A stretch of DNA of 33,254 bases, taken from contig JBAUID010000249.1 in the NCBI GenBank assembly GCA_049680625.1, positions 1-33,254 of the forward strand, read 5' to 3'. The notes under the pieces are model-generated. The model made no database searches. It saw only the letters and a list, made by a program, of their open reading frames with translations, and was not told the DNA's origin. This document shows positions 9,034 to 16,981 of this stretch, one piece after another. A program made the translations under genes and the position numbers. How positions within the stretch are numbered: the first letter of the stretch is position 1; every line of letters begins with the position of its first letter. This DNA is from JAUIAI01 sp049680625. Lineage in GTDB: Bacteria > Pseudomonadota > Gammaproteobacteria > Burkholderiales > Burkholderiaceae_E.

Positions 9034-10080
9034 TCAGGCGACTGTCGTCGCTGCCTGACCATCACGACGCTTTTCTATTCGACCGATTCGATAAGTCGTT
9101 TCTCCCTCAGCTTGTAACAGGCGTTCGGCTTCATTCGCATTATCAGCGGAAACAACCAGCACCATGCCAATGCCGCAATTAAATACCCGGTACATCTCCT
9201 GATTGTCGATACCACCGCTACGGGAAAGCCAGTCGAACACAGCCGGACGGGGCCATATGGACCCATCAATGGCCGCGGTCAAACCATCGGGCAAAATGCG
9301 CGGAACATTCTCGACCAACCCGCCACCCGTGATGTGGGCCATCCCCTTGATCAGATTGCGGTTCACCAGGTTCAGCACTGACTTCACGTACAAGCGGGTT
9401 GGTGCCATGAGCAAATCGGACAAAACGTCGTCACCCAGCTGAAGTGACAAATGCTCAGAATCGAGACCGCCGAGCGCACGCTCGGCCACTTTGCGGATCA
9501 GCGAATATCCATTGGAGTGCGGGCCACTTGATGCCAGGCCGATTAATTCGTCCCCCGGGGCAATGGCGGACCCGTCAATAATGCGGGCTTTTTCAACAAC
9601 CCCGACGGCAAAACCAGCCAGGTCGTAATCACCATCGGCATACATTCCAGGCATCTCGGCGGTCTCTCCACCGATCAACGCACAACCAGACAATTCACAT
9701 CCGGTTGCGATACCCGACACTACGCTGGCGGCGGTTTCAACATCGAGTTTGCCGCAGGCGAAATAATCGAGGAAGTACAACGGCTCCGCGCCCAGAACCA
9801 GAATGTCGTTAACACTCATCGCAACAAGGTCAATACCAATTGTGTCGTGACGCCCCAATTCGACAGCCAGCCGCAGCTTGGTGCCAACACCATCGGTTCC
9901 GGAAACCAAAACCGGCTGGGCATAGCCGGCTGGCAGTTCAAATAAGGCACCAAAACCCCCAATCCCGGCAAGCACCCCCGGGCGCATCGTGCGCCGGGCA
10001 AATGGCTTTATTTGGTCAATCAGGCGGTCGCCAGCATCGATATCGACACCGGCATCTTTGTAAGAAAGCGGTTGATTCAT
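9034..10080 (-). CDS. purM: phosphoribosylformylglycinamidine cyclo-ligase (AIR synthetase)
   Basis: The 348-residue enzyme closes the imidazole ring in purine synthesis: FGAM plus ATP gives AIR. The N-terminus LSYKDAGVDIDAGDRL, the core PVLVSGTDGVGTKLRLA, GGETAEMPGMY, GPHSNGYSLIRK and GGGLVENVPRILP are classic PurM motifs in the expected order. The ATG at 10080 is chosen because MNQPLSYKDAGVD is the usual beginning; an open frame continues upstream only to a TTG. In many Gammaproteobacteria purN follows purM. Here tamA follows instead after 17 bases, and purN is absent from the window. purM is divergent from the perM-like gene, with 162 bases between the two starts. Confidence 0.96.
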   Translation of the reverse strand: MNQPLSYKDAGVDIDAGDRLIDQIKPFARRTMRPGVLAGIGGFGALFELPAGYAQPVLVSGTDGVGTKLRLAVELGRHDTIGIDLVAMSVNDILVLGAEPLYFLDYFACGKLDVETAASVVSGIATGCELSGCALIGGETAEMPGMYADGDYDLAGFAVGVVEKARIIDGSAIAPGDELIGLASSGPHSNGYSLIRKVAERALGGLDSEHLSLQLGDDVLSDLLMAPTRLYVKSVLNLVNRNLIKGMAHITGGGLVENVPRILPDGLTAAIDGSIWPRPAVFDWLSRSGGIDNQEMYRVFNCGIGMVLVVSADNANEAERLLQAEGETTYRIGRIEKRRDGQAATTVA

Positions 10081-10242
10081 TGATCTGCAAGATGTCAGCG
10101 CCCGAACAGCCAAGTGGCCGGGCTACCGCATCCGATTCCTCCCTGCGACAACAACTTGCATTCTATAGCGCCTGCACGACAATGCCCGGGATTTACGCAG
10201 GCCCCGCGATAGAATGAAACCCTTGCCAAAACACTGATTTCT
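10081..10242. promoter_or_regulatory. divergent intergenic region purM / perM-like
   Basis: These 162 bases separate the divergent starts of purM and the permease gene and must hold both promoters. A TATAGAAT on the - strand near 10163-10170 and a TAGAAT on the + strand near 10211-10216 are possible -10 elements. Neither has a clear -35 at standard spacing. I see no obvious PurR-type operator, though I cannot exclude a degenerate one. Confidence 0.4.
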
Positions 10243-11313
10243 ATGCCTCTGACTCCTCGCCAGACCCAAACCGCTCTATGGACAGCCGTTGCACTGGTTC
10301 TGGCGCTGGCACTGCTCAAACTCGGACCAGTTCTCACCCCGTTCATTATGGGCGGCATCATGGCGTATGCGCTGGAACCCGGGGTCAGGGGAATGACCAA
10401 ACGGCACATCCCCCGGTTGTTGGCCGTCCTGATCATGGTCAGCATCACTTTACTGGCGGCACTGGCCGTCCTGCTGATTCTGATCCCGATAATTCAGCAG
10501 GAGTTCACTCTTATCCGCGAGCGCTTTCCTGGCCTGGTCGCGGCGATTACCGATAATTTCCTGCCCTGGCTTAAAGAGCGCTTCGGTGTTGAGATCAGTC
10601 TGAACACCGATGCGTTGCGCGACTGGTTCCGAAACAATGTGAAAGACTTTGGCAATGATGTCGCTGCGGCGGTTTTTTCATATGCCAAGTCGGGCTGGGG
10701 TGCAACCTTGCAGATCCTCAGCCTGATATTCCTGGTACCGGTTGTTGCCGTGTTTCTGCTAATGGATTGGGACCACATGGTTGAAGCCTTGCGCGAGCTT
10801 GTGCCAACCCGTTGGCGCGAACAAAGCTTTGCGCTGGCTGAAGAAGTCGACGGTGTCTTTGGCCAGTACTTACGAGGACAATTGAAGGTCATGATGGCAC
10901 TGGCCGTGTTCTATTCCGTTGGCTTATGGATTGCCGGGTTTGAATTGTGGCTCCCGATTGGCGTACTCAGTGGCTTACTGATTGCCGTGCCTTACCTTGG
11001 ACCGGCGATCAGCCTGGGCTTTGCGCTTATTGATGGCATGCTACAAATGGGGCCGCTACAAGGCCTGATTGCCGTTGGCATCGTGTACGGACTGGGCCAG
11101 GTACTCGAGAGTTTTTTCCTCACCCCTCGCCTGGTTGGCGAAAGCATCGGCCTGCACCCAGTAGCGGTTATTTTTTCTTTACTGGCGTTTGGCTCATTAT
11201 TTGGCTTTGTCGGGGTGGTCGTCGCTCTTCCCCTTGCTGCCATCGTCGCGGTTGCTTTGCGGCGGGTGAAATCGGCCTATCGCGAGAGCGAGTTTTACCA
11301 CCGGGATCAATAA
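10243..11313 (+). CDS. PerM / AI-2E-type membrane permease family protein
   Basis: The 356-residue polytopic protein has about eight hydrophobic segments. There is a pair at the N-terminus (residues 10-85), a soluble amphipathic stretch (about 90-150, LIRERFPGLVAAITDNFLPWLKERFG), and a C-terminal bundle with the family motifs GQYLRGQLKVMMALAVFYSVG and IAVPYLGPAISL. A GLGQVLESFFLTPRLVGESIGLHPV stretch follows. This is the PerM/YdiK/TqsA family. Members have been linked to autoinducer-2 export or ion/proton transport, so the substrate is uncertain. It heads the operon that continues into hda, 37 bases downstream. The same neighbour order (purM, this permease, hda) is common in Proteobacteria. 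Confidence 0.88.
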   Translation: MPLTPRQTQTALWTAVALVLALALLKLGPVLTPFIMGGIMAYALEPGVRGMTKRHIPRLLAVLIMVSITLLAALAVLLILIPIIQQEFTLIRERFPGLVAAITDNFLPWLKERFGVEISLNTDALRDWFRNNVKDFGNDVAAAVFSYAKSGWGATLQILSLIFLVPVVAVFLLMDWDHMVEALRELVPTRWREQSFALAEEVDGVFGQYLRGQLKVMMALAVFYSVGLWIAGFELWLPIGVLSGLLIAVPYLGPAISLGFALIDGMLQMGPLQGLIAVGIVYGLGQVLESFFLTPRLVGESIGLHPVAVIFSLLAFGSLFGFVGVVVALPLAAIVAVALRRVKSAYRESEFYHRDQ

Positions 11314-11350
11314 CCTTGAAGAAAACCCGCAAGGTATTGCAACCAAAGTG

Positions 11351-12043
11351 ATGCAACAACTCCCACTGGATTTGATCCAGGCTCCTGCCCCAAGCCTCGA
11401 TAATTTTGTTGTCGGGCCCAACGCTGAGGCACTGGATGTCATTACTCTGATTGCCAGTGGACAGGCACCGGCGCGCATCGTTTTTCTGAGTGGCCCCGCC
11501 GGCAGTGGCAAAACCCATTTGCTGCAGGCCCTGGCAAGCCTGCCCGACTGCGGTCAGTTTGACCAGTCGCCCCCGGCACCGGCCGAACCCCTGAAGACGC
11601 TCTGGGTAGCCGACAACATCAGTTCGTTACCTGAGAACCGGTTGCAGGATTTGTTCAACCTGATCAACGCCCTGCGTTCCGAGCCCAACAGTTGCCTGGT
11701 CGCAGCTGATATGCAGCGCGCTGCGCAGTTAACCATTCGAGAAGACCTGCGAACGCGGCTGGCTTCCGGCCTGGTCATCGGACTTGAATTGCTCAGTGAT
11801 GAACAAAAAGCGCACGCGCTTGGCCAGTATGCTCAGGCCAGGGGTTTAAATGCGGCTGACAACGTACTGACCTGGTTGCTGACCCATCAGGACCGCGATA
11901 TCCGCCATCTGATGGCCTACCTGGACGCGGTCGATCGCTACGCGCTGCAAAACCGTCGCCAATTGACCCTGCCACTGTTGCGCGAATTCGAAAGAAAGCA
12001 TCGTTCCGGCCCGGCGGCTGATAAAATCGAGACACAATCATGA
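11351..12043 (+). CDS. hda: DnaA regulatory inactivator Hda
   Basis: The 230-residue DnaA-like AAA+ protein has Walker A in LSGPAGSGKTHLLQAL and a sensor region around SNSCLVAADMQRAAQL. The C-terminus resembles DnaA domain III. The N-terminal MQQLPLDL contains the QLxLPL/QLPLDL-type clamp-binding motif by which Hda docks on the beta sliding clamp. Bound there, it stimulates hydrolysis of DnaA-bound ATP and so prevents re-initiation at oriC. The ATG at 11351 is preferred over the preceding GTG (11348) because it gives the usual N-terminus. The last codons overlap the next gene by four bases (ATGA). No DnaA DNA-binding domain IV is present, as expected for Hda. Confidence 0.92.
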   Translation: MQQLPLDLIQAPAPSLDNFVVGPNAEALDVITLIASGQAPARIVFLSGPAGSGKTHLLQALASLPDCGQFDQSPPAPAEPLKTLWVADNISSLPENRLQDLFNLINALRSEPNSCLVAADMQRAAQLTIREDLRTRLASGLVIGLELLSDEQKAHALGQYAQARGLNAADNVLTWLLTHQDRDIRHLMAYLDAVDRYALQNRRQLTLPLLREFERKHRSGPAADKIETQS

Positions 12044-12729
12044 ATCTTGCCCTCTTCGACCTCGACAATACCCTGATCCCAGTAGACAGCGACCATACGT
12101 GGTCAGAGTTTCTGGCAAGTATTGGAGTCATCGACGGTGAAGCTCATAATCGTCGGAACGACGATTTTTATGAGCAGTACAAAGCCGGGGTTCTCGTTAT
12201 TGAAGAATTCCTCAAATTTCAACTGGCACCATTGGCCGCTCACCCGCGCACCGAGCTGGATGCCTGGCACCAGCGCTTTATGACCCAGGCAATCACCCCA
12301 AACCTTCACCCCGCTGCTCACGCCCTGGTACAACAACACCAAAATGCTGGCGACCTGTGTGCCATTGTGACCGCAACCAACGAATTTATTACCCGTCCGA
12401 TTGCCCACGCCTTTGGTATCGAGCATTTGCTGGCCATTGAACTCGAAGTCGTCGACGGACAGTTCACCGGAAGACATAGTGGGGTGCCATCGTTTCGCGA
12501 AGGGAAAATCACTCGGACTCGACAATGGCTTGCCGGACTTGGCCACAAGCTCGAAGACTTCGATCAATCCTGGTTCTACAGTGACTCCATCAACGACCTG
12601 CCACTAATGGAACTGGTATCCAACCCCGTTGCGACCAACCCAGACCCAAAACTCGCTGAAATTGCATCGGCTCGCAACTGGCCCGTTGTAAACCTGTTCC
12701 AGAACCTGGGCAGCGGGTCCGGTCAATGA
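12040..12729 (+). CDS. HAD-superfamily (subfamily IB) phosphatase
   Basis: The 229-residue protein has all HAD motifs: the nucleophile/acid pair in LALFDLDNTLIPVD, motif II in CAIVTATNEFITRP, a motif III lysine in FREGKITRTRQW, and the acidic motif IV in FYSDSINDLPLME. An alpha-helical cap lies between motifs I and II, typical of the SerB/CicA-like IB subfamily. The substrate is not deducible. It is not SerB itself, since SerB carries an extra N-terminal regulatory domain in many relatives. It starts by an ATGA overlap with hda and ends by an ATGA overlap with pcnB, so translation is probably coupled. The hda-HAD-pcnB-folK order is widespread in Beta- and some Gammaproteobacteria. Confidence 0.88.
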   Translation: MNLALFDLDNTLIPVDSDHTWSEFLASIGVIDGEAHNRRNDDFYEQYKAGVLVIEEFLKFQLAPLAAHPRTELDAWHQRFMTQAITPNLHPAAHALVQQHQNAGDLCAIVTATNEFITRPIAHAFGIEHLLAIELEVVDGQFTGRHSGVPSFREGKITRTRQWLAGLGHKLEDFDQSWFYSDSINDLPLMELVSNPVATNPDPKLAEIASARNWPVVNLFQNLGSGSGQ

Positions 12730-14105
12730 TTCGACAATTCATTGGTCGGATTCTGGGCAGAGGCCCGGCTTCGCAAAACGCCAGTCGCCAGGCCACCGTT
12801 TATAAGGGTTCAGAACTTGGTATTGACCCCGGGCAAATATCCCGCGCTGCACAGCAAACCTGCGACGGGCTGCACCAGGCCGGTTTCAAAGCATTTATCG
12901 TTGGCGGCGGTGTTCGCGACCTGCTGGCGAACCTGAAACCGAAAGACTTCGACGTCGCTACCGATGCCACGCCTGACGAAGTCGTTAAGTTATTTCGCCG
13001 AGCCCGAATCATCGGGCGCCGGTTCCGTATCGTTCACGTAATCTTTGGTCGCGAAGTGATTGAAGTCACCACTTTTCGCGGCGCCCAGGAAAACGCGGAG
13101 ACCGATGATCACGGCCGCGTTCTGCGCGATAACGTGTGGGGAGACCACGTCCAGGATGCCATGCGGCGTGACTTTACCGTCAACGCCTTGTATTACGACC
13201 CAATTGCTGATCAGGTTGTTGACTATCATGACGGCGTGCGCGACATGCGCAAGAAAAAGCTGCGCATGATCGGTGATCCGGAAACCCGATACCGTGAAGA
13301 TCCGGTACGGATGCTGCGCGTCGTACGTTTTGCCGCCAAACTCGGGTTCGACATAGAGGCCAATACAAAAAAACCCCTCACGGAACTCGCTCCACTGATC
13401 TCCAACGTGCCGCAAGCCCGTTTGTTTGAAGAAATTCTAAAATTACTATTGTCAGGAAGTTCTATTGCCTGTCTGCACGAACTACGCGCGGCGGGTCTGC
13501 ACCAGGGTTTGCTACCACTGCTGGACGTCATTCTTGAGCAACCCGATGGTGAGCGGTTTGTTACCGAAGCGCTAAAGCGCACCGACGAACGAATCGCAGC
13601 GGGCAAGGGCGTGTCCCCGGGCTTTCTGTTTGGCACCTTGCTTTGGCAACAAGTCAACGAACGCTGGCAACAAGCGCAAACCGCCGGCGAACACCGCATC
13701 CCGGCGCTGATGGCAGCCATCGACTCTGTCCTGGATGAACAAGCCAAGAAACTGGCAATTCAAAAACGGTTCACATCCGATATGCGGGAAATTTGGTCAT
13801 TGCAACCCCGATTCGAACGCCGCAATGGCCAGGCACCTTTTCGCTTGTTTGAACACATGCGTTTCAGAGCGGCTTACGACTTCCTACTGTTACGCTGCGA
13901 TACCGGTGAAGTGCCGGCAGAACTTGGCAAGTGGTGGACCGATTTCCAGGAATGCACAGCCGAACAGCGGCGAGACATGGTGGCCAATGCGCCGACATCC
14001 GGCCCGAAGCGGCGCAACCGGAGCCGCCGCAGCCGCAATAGCAACAGCGCCAGCAGCCGTACCAGCGGTAACGGAGCACCGGCAGCGGATACCTCAACTG
14101 GTTAG
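12726..14105 (+). CDS. pcnB: poly(A) polymerase I
   Basis: The 459-residue class II nucleotidyltransferase adds 3' poly(A) tails that promote RNA decay. The catalytic head is seen in FKAFIVGGGVRDLL, followed by KPKDFDVATDATPDEV with the metal-binding DxD. RIVHVIFGREVIEVTTFRG, RRDFTVNALYYDP and DPVRMLRVVRFAAKLGF are the conserved palm and RNA-binding parts. The C-terminus is strongly basic and Ser/Arg-rich (KRRNRSRRSRNSNSAS), as in PcnB, and separates it from tRNA CCA-adding enzymes. It begins by an ATGA overlap with the HAD gene. folK follows after 9 bases. Confidence 0.95.
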   Translation: MIRQFIGRILGRGPASQNASRQATVYKGSELGIDPGQISRAAQQTCDGLHQAGFKAFIVGGGVRDLLANLKPKDFDVATDATPDEVVKLFRRARIIGRRFRIVHVIFGREVIEVTTFRGAQENAETDDHGRVLRDNVWGDHVQDAMRRDFTVNALYYDPIADQVVDYHDGVRDMRKKKLRMIGDPETRYREDPVRMLRVVRFAAKLGFDIEANTKKPLTELAPLISNVPQARLFEEILKLLLSGSSIACLHELRAAGLHQGLLPLLDVILEQPDGERFVTEALKRTDERIAAGKGVSPGFLFGTLLWQQVNERWQQAQTAGEHRIPALMAAIDSVLDEQAKKLAIQKRFTSDMREIWSLQPRFERRNGQAPFRLFEHMRFRAAYDFLLLRCDTGEVPAELGKWWTDFQECTAEQRRDMVANAPTSGPKRRNRSRRSRNSNSASSRTSGNGAPAADTSTG

Positions 14106-14114
14106 CCGCTGGCG

Positions 14115-14651
14115 ATGATTGCCTGCGACAGCACGACCTACCATAACGCCTACATTGGACTCGGGGCGAACCTGGGCAATGCGCAACAGAGCATCCGGGC
14201 TGCTATGAACAGCCTGGGCAATGACAGCACTACGGCTGCCTGGTCCGCGTCAAGCCTGTACCGCTCGGCCCCGATTCAGGCTGAAGGGCCCGACTTCATA
14301 AATGCTGCAATGTGGATTCGGACATCACTCAAGCCACTGGCCCTTTTGCACCGGCTGCAACAACTGGAACAAGACCACGGACGCCAAAGAACGGTTCAAA
14401 ACGCGCCGCGCACCCTGGATCTGGATCTGATTCTGTACGATACGCTACAAATGAATAGCCCCGAACTCATCTTGCCTCACCCACGCATGCACAAACGACG
14501 TTTTGTTCTCGCGCCGCTGCTCGAGTTATGCGCCGGACTGTGTGTCCCCGGTCTGGGCAAGATCAGCGATTTGCTGGCCGACGTTGCTGGTCAGCCGCTG
14601 ACCCCTGTTTGCGGGGCGAAGCCATCGACCAGATCAGGGGGCGAACGATGA
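14115..14651 (+). CDS. folK: 2-amino-4-hydroxy-6-hydroxymethyldihydropteridine diphosphokinase (HPPK)
   Basis: The 178-residue enzyme transfers pyrophosphate from ATP to the pterin in folate synthesis. It shows YIGLGANLGNAQQSI at the N-terminus, SSLYRSAPIQAEGPDFINAA, the catalytic RTLDLDLILYD and LPHPRMHKRRFVLAPLLEL. These are the full set of HPPK motifs in order. The ATG at 14115 lies 9 bases after the pcnB stop. The stop overlaps the start of the deoxynucleoside kinase gene by four bases (ATGA). The final 15 residues (GAKPSTRSGGER) look unconserved and may partly reflect the need to reach the overlap. Confidence 0.94.
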   Translation: MIACDSTTYHNAYIGLGANLGNAQQSIRAAMNSLGNDSTTAAWSASSLYRSAPIQAEGPDFINAAMWIRTSLKPLALLHRLQQLEQDHGRQRTVQNAPRTLDLDLILYDTLQMNSPELILPHPRMHKRRFVLAPLLELCAGLCVPGLGKISDLLADVAGQPLTPVCGAKPSTRSGGER

Positions 14652-15307
14652 GCAGTCATGACATCCCGTCACCATTTGATCGCTACCGCCATATCGTTAT
14701 CGAGGGGCCAATCGGGGTTGGTAAAACTTCGTTAGCGGTGAAATTATCTGAACGCTACGGCGCGGAACAAGTCATGGAAGAACCCGAGGAAAACCCTTTC
14801 CTCGAAAAATTCTATCGCGACGGGGCACGCTACGCACTGCCGACCCAACTATTCTTCTTGTTCCAGCGAGTCAATCAACTACGCGATATTGCGCAACGCG
14901 ATTTATTCTCCAATGCGGTCGTCGGCGACTTTCTTCTGGACAAAGATCCACTATTTGCGCGACTGACGCTGGACGACGATGAACTAGGCCTGTACCAGAC
15001 CTTGTACGAAAACCTCAGACCACAAGCGCCAACCCCCGATCTTGTTATCTATCTGCAGGCGTCACCGGACATCTTGATCGACCGGGTGAGGCGGCGTGGC
15101 CTGCGTATGGAGTCTGGCATCAACGATACTTACCTGCGGGCGCTCGCTGAAGCCTATAGCCGGTTCTTCTATCACTACGATGATGCGCCACTGATGATCG
15201 TCAATACCGAACATCTAAACCCCATCGACAATGAATCAGATTTTGATACCCTGCTCCGCCAATTAACCGACTTGAAAGGTCGTCGGGTGTTTTTCAACCA
15301 GAACTGA
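14648..15307 (+). CDS. deoxynucleoside kinase (dGK/dAK-like)
   Basis: The 219-residue kinase of the deoxyribonucleoside kinase family has P-loop IEGPIGVGKTSLAVKL, substrate-site residues EEPEENPFLEKFY, then VGDFLLDKDPLFARLTL. A lid region follows, DRVRRRGLRMESGINDTYL, as in the dGK/dAK proteins of Bacillus and Betaproteobacteria. It would phosphorylate deoxynucleosides for salvage. The ATG at 14648 is chosen because it overlaps the folK stop (ATGA); an open frame extends upstream only inside folK. It is the last gene of the operon, directly before a strong palindromic hairpin. Substrate preference (deoxyguanosine, deoxyadenosine or pyrimidines) cannot be read directly. Confidence 0.88.
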   Translation: MSSHDIPSPFDRYRHIVIEGPIGVGKTSLAVKLSERYGAEQVMEEPEENPFLEKFYRDGARYALPTQLFFLFQRVNQLRDIAQRDLFSNAVVGDFLLDKDPLFARLTLDDDELGLYQTLYENLRPQAPTPDLVIYLQASPDILIDRVRRRGLRMESGINDTYLRALAEAYSRFFYHYDDAPLMIVNTEHLNPIDNESDFDTLLRQLTDLKGRRVFFNQN

Positions 15308-15341
15308 AAAAGCGGGCGCGGGGGTTAACCCCCGCGCCCGC
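15307..15341 (-). terminator. Rho-independent terminator of galE (perfect 30-base palindrome plus T tract)
   Basis: Bases 15312-15341 form a perfect palindrome with a 13-bp G+C-only stem around TTAA. Read on the - strand it is followed at once by TTTTT (15311-15307), the standard intrinsic terminator for galE. On the + strand the tail is CGTTAAACCT, weaker, but the hairpin may also stop the perM-to-kinase transcript converging from the left. The T tract touches the kinase stop codon. Confidence 0.85.
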
Positions 15342-15380
15342 GTTAAACCTGTTCATACGCTTGCCGCTACGTTGCAGCAA

Positions 15381-16442
15381 TCAGGCTTTGACCGCTTCCT
15401 TAGTATCGGCATCCGCAACAACGGCAAATCCATCGGGGTTATTGCTTTGCCAGCGCCAGCCATCGGCACACATTGCTTCAATACCTTTCTCAGCCTGCCA
15501 GCCGAGCAAGGCTTTTGCATGCGCAGGGTCTGCATAACAAGTGGCGATATCGCCGGCCCGACGCGGGCAAATTTCATAAGGCACCGGATTGCCACTGGCT
15601 TTTTCGAAGGCCTTAATCATGTCCAGGACGGAATAACCATTGCCGGTACCCAGGTTCACCGTGAACTCACCTTTGTTCCTGACGGCATAGTCAAGTGCGG
15701 CGAGATGACCTTTAGCCAGGTCAACAACGTGAATATAGTCACGCACGCCGGTTCCGTCCGGGGTATCCCAGTCACCGCCAAATACTGAAAGCTTCTTACG
15801 GCGCCCCACGGCCACTTGTGACACAAACGGCATCAGATTGTTAGGTATGCCTTGTGGATCTTCGCCAATCAGGCCTGATTCATGCGCCCCAACCGGATTG
15901 AAGTAGCGCAGATTGGCAATTGCCCAGTCCGGGTCAGCCAATGCCAGGTCGCGCAAGACAAATTCAATCATCCACTTGGTTCGCCCATACGGGTTTGTCG
16001 GGCCCGTCGACGCGCTTTCGGTAATTGGCACTTGCTCAGGGTCGCCATAAACCGTGGCCGACGAACTGAAGACAAAGCGCTTCACGTTGGCTTCCTTCAG
16101 GCATTCGAGCAAAGTTGTTGTACCGCTGACGTTGTTATCGTAGTACTCAAGAGGTTTTTCAACGGATTCGCCAACGGCTTTCAGGCCGGCAAAATGCATG
16201 ACGGCATCGAAAGAATGTGCACGCAACAACTGACGCAGCAAGCTGGCATTTCGAATATCACCCTCGACCACGCCCGGACGATAACCGGTAATCTGCTCAA
16301 TCCGATTGATCGACTCTGCATTGGAATTACAGAAATTGTCCAGGATAACGGGCTTGTGACCAGCCTCAATCAGTTGCACAACCGTATGCGATCCGATATA
16401 CCCGGCACCACCGGTAACCAAAACAGTCAGTGAGTCAGTCAT
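15381..16442 (-). CDS. galE: UDP-glucose 4-epimerase
   Basis: The 353-residue extended short-chain dehydrogenase interconverts UDP-glucose and UDP-galactose, supplying galactose for surface polysaccharides. The NAD-binding motif LVTGGAGYIGSHTV is at the N-terminus. Further matches are DNFCNSNAESINRIEQITG, the serine region FVFSSSATVYGDP, the catalytic YxxxK in NPYGRTKWMIE, and NLRYFNPVGAHESG. The ATG at 16442 is chosen because GGAG lies nine bases upstream and homology begins there; two earlier in-frame ATGs exist. The C-terminus has about 15 extra residues (FAVVADADTKEAVKA). It is monocistronic, ending at the palindromic terminator. Confidence 0.95.
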   Translation of the reverse strand: MTDSLTVLVTGGAGYIGSHTVVQLIEAGHKPVILDNFCNSNAESINRIEQITGYRPGVVEGDIRNASLLRQLLRAHSFDAVMHFAGLKAVGESVEKPLEYYDNNVSGTTTLLECLKEANVKRFVFSSSATVYGDPEQVPITESASTGPTNPYGRTKWMIEFVLRDLALADPDWAIANLRYFNPVGAHESGLIGEDPQGIPNNLMPFVSQVAVGRRKKLSVFGGDWDTPDGTGVRDYIHVVDLAKGHLAALDYAVRNKGEFTVNLGTGNGYSVLDMIKAFEKASGNPVPYEICPRRAGDIATCYADPAHAKALLGWQAEKGIEAMCADGWRWQSNNPDGFAVVADADTKEAVKA

Positions 16443-16831
16443 TGTTGCTTGCTCCATATTCGCGGGTCGTATCATCTGGATTGACCGGCAAAAAAATTAC
16501 TCAATCCCGCAGTGTCGCATTACAGCGTACCGAATCCAGCCAGGAGCAGGCTCACCGGTCGCAGTGGCCGGAAAATCGGTCGCAGACGGCCACAATACTG
16601 CCCCCAAACGGTCTGAATCGCAGTAAACCGGCAATCGGTCAATGCAATTCAACGGCTGGCCGGGAGTTGCCTGCGGCCGGAAACCGTCATCCAGTGTGCC
16701 GCACACTGCGCGGCGACGTCTACCTGATTGCCACCCACCATCAGATAACGGCGTCTCGGGTTTTCGGGGTGTTGGGGGTCTCGGGTGTCAGCCAATAGGC
16801 CTGATCAGCCCTGATGCCGTGGGGTGATGCA
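16443..16831. other. non-coding stretch between galE and the phoB promoter
   Basis: Nearly 400 bases show no convincing gene: short open frames have no recognisable protein and no good ribosome site. They must include the galE promoter, which I could not place. Two short direct repeats are visible: CGGTCGCAG at 16556 and 16577, and GTCTCGGGT at 16753 and 16778. The second pair bounds a run of four G-tracts. Confidence 0.6.
16758..16785 (+). other. potential G-quadruplex motif
   Basis: Four G-tracts of 3, 4, 5 and 3 G, separated by loops of 5, 4 and 4 bases, fit the canonical G3+N1-7 quadruplex pattern. The motif is on the coding strand of phoB, about 200 bases before its start and about 70 bases before the distal Pho box. 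Whether it folds or has any role is unknown. Confidence 0.6.
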
Positions 16832-16850
16832 TTGTCTCGAAATTGTCATG
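16832..16850 (+). promoter_or_regulatory. distal candidate Pho box upstream of phoB
   Basis: TTGTCTCGAAATTGTCATG contains two TGTC half-sites exactly 11 bases apart, as in the E. coli Pho box consensus (two CTGTCAT-like units). No TANNNT lies 9 bases downstream, so this may be an auxiliary PhoB site rather than the promoter element itself. Confidence 0.5.
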
Positions 16851-16873
16851 GTCATCGCCCATTTCATCGCCCA

Positions 16874-16907
16874 TTGTCACGCGACCGTCAAATTTGAGTC
16901 ATATCCT
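16874..16907 (+). promoter_or_regulatory. PhoB-dependent promoter of phoB (Pho box array and -10)
   Basis: Three GTCA half-sites start at 16876, 16887 and 16898, each 11 bases apart. Two overlapping 19-mers result: TTGTCACGCGACCGTCAAA and CCGTCAAATTTGAGTCATA. Exactly nine bases after the first 19-mer stands TATCCT (16902-16907), a fitting -10. In Pho promoters the box replaces the -35. This implies autoregulation of phoBR, starting about 70 bases before the phoB start codon. Confidence 0.7.
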
Positions 16908-16981
16908 CTGACCTGCGGCAGAATGATACTGCCGTTAACTTCCCCGAATGAATCTAAGCGAAACTATCGGACAATACCGAC

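Noticed and set aside
15882..16433. 183-codon open frame on the + strand opposite galE
   Set aside because: Antisense to a fully conserved GalE; the translation has no recognisable motif.
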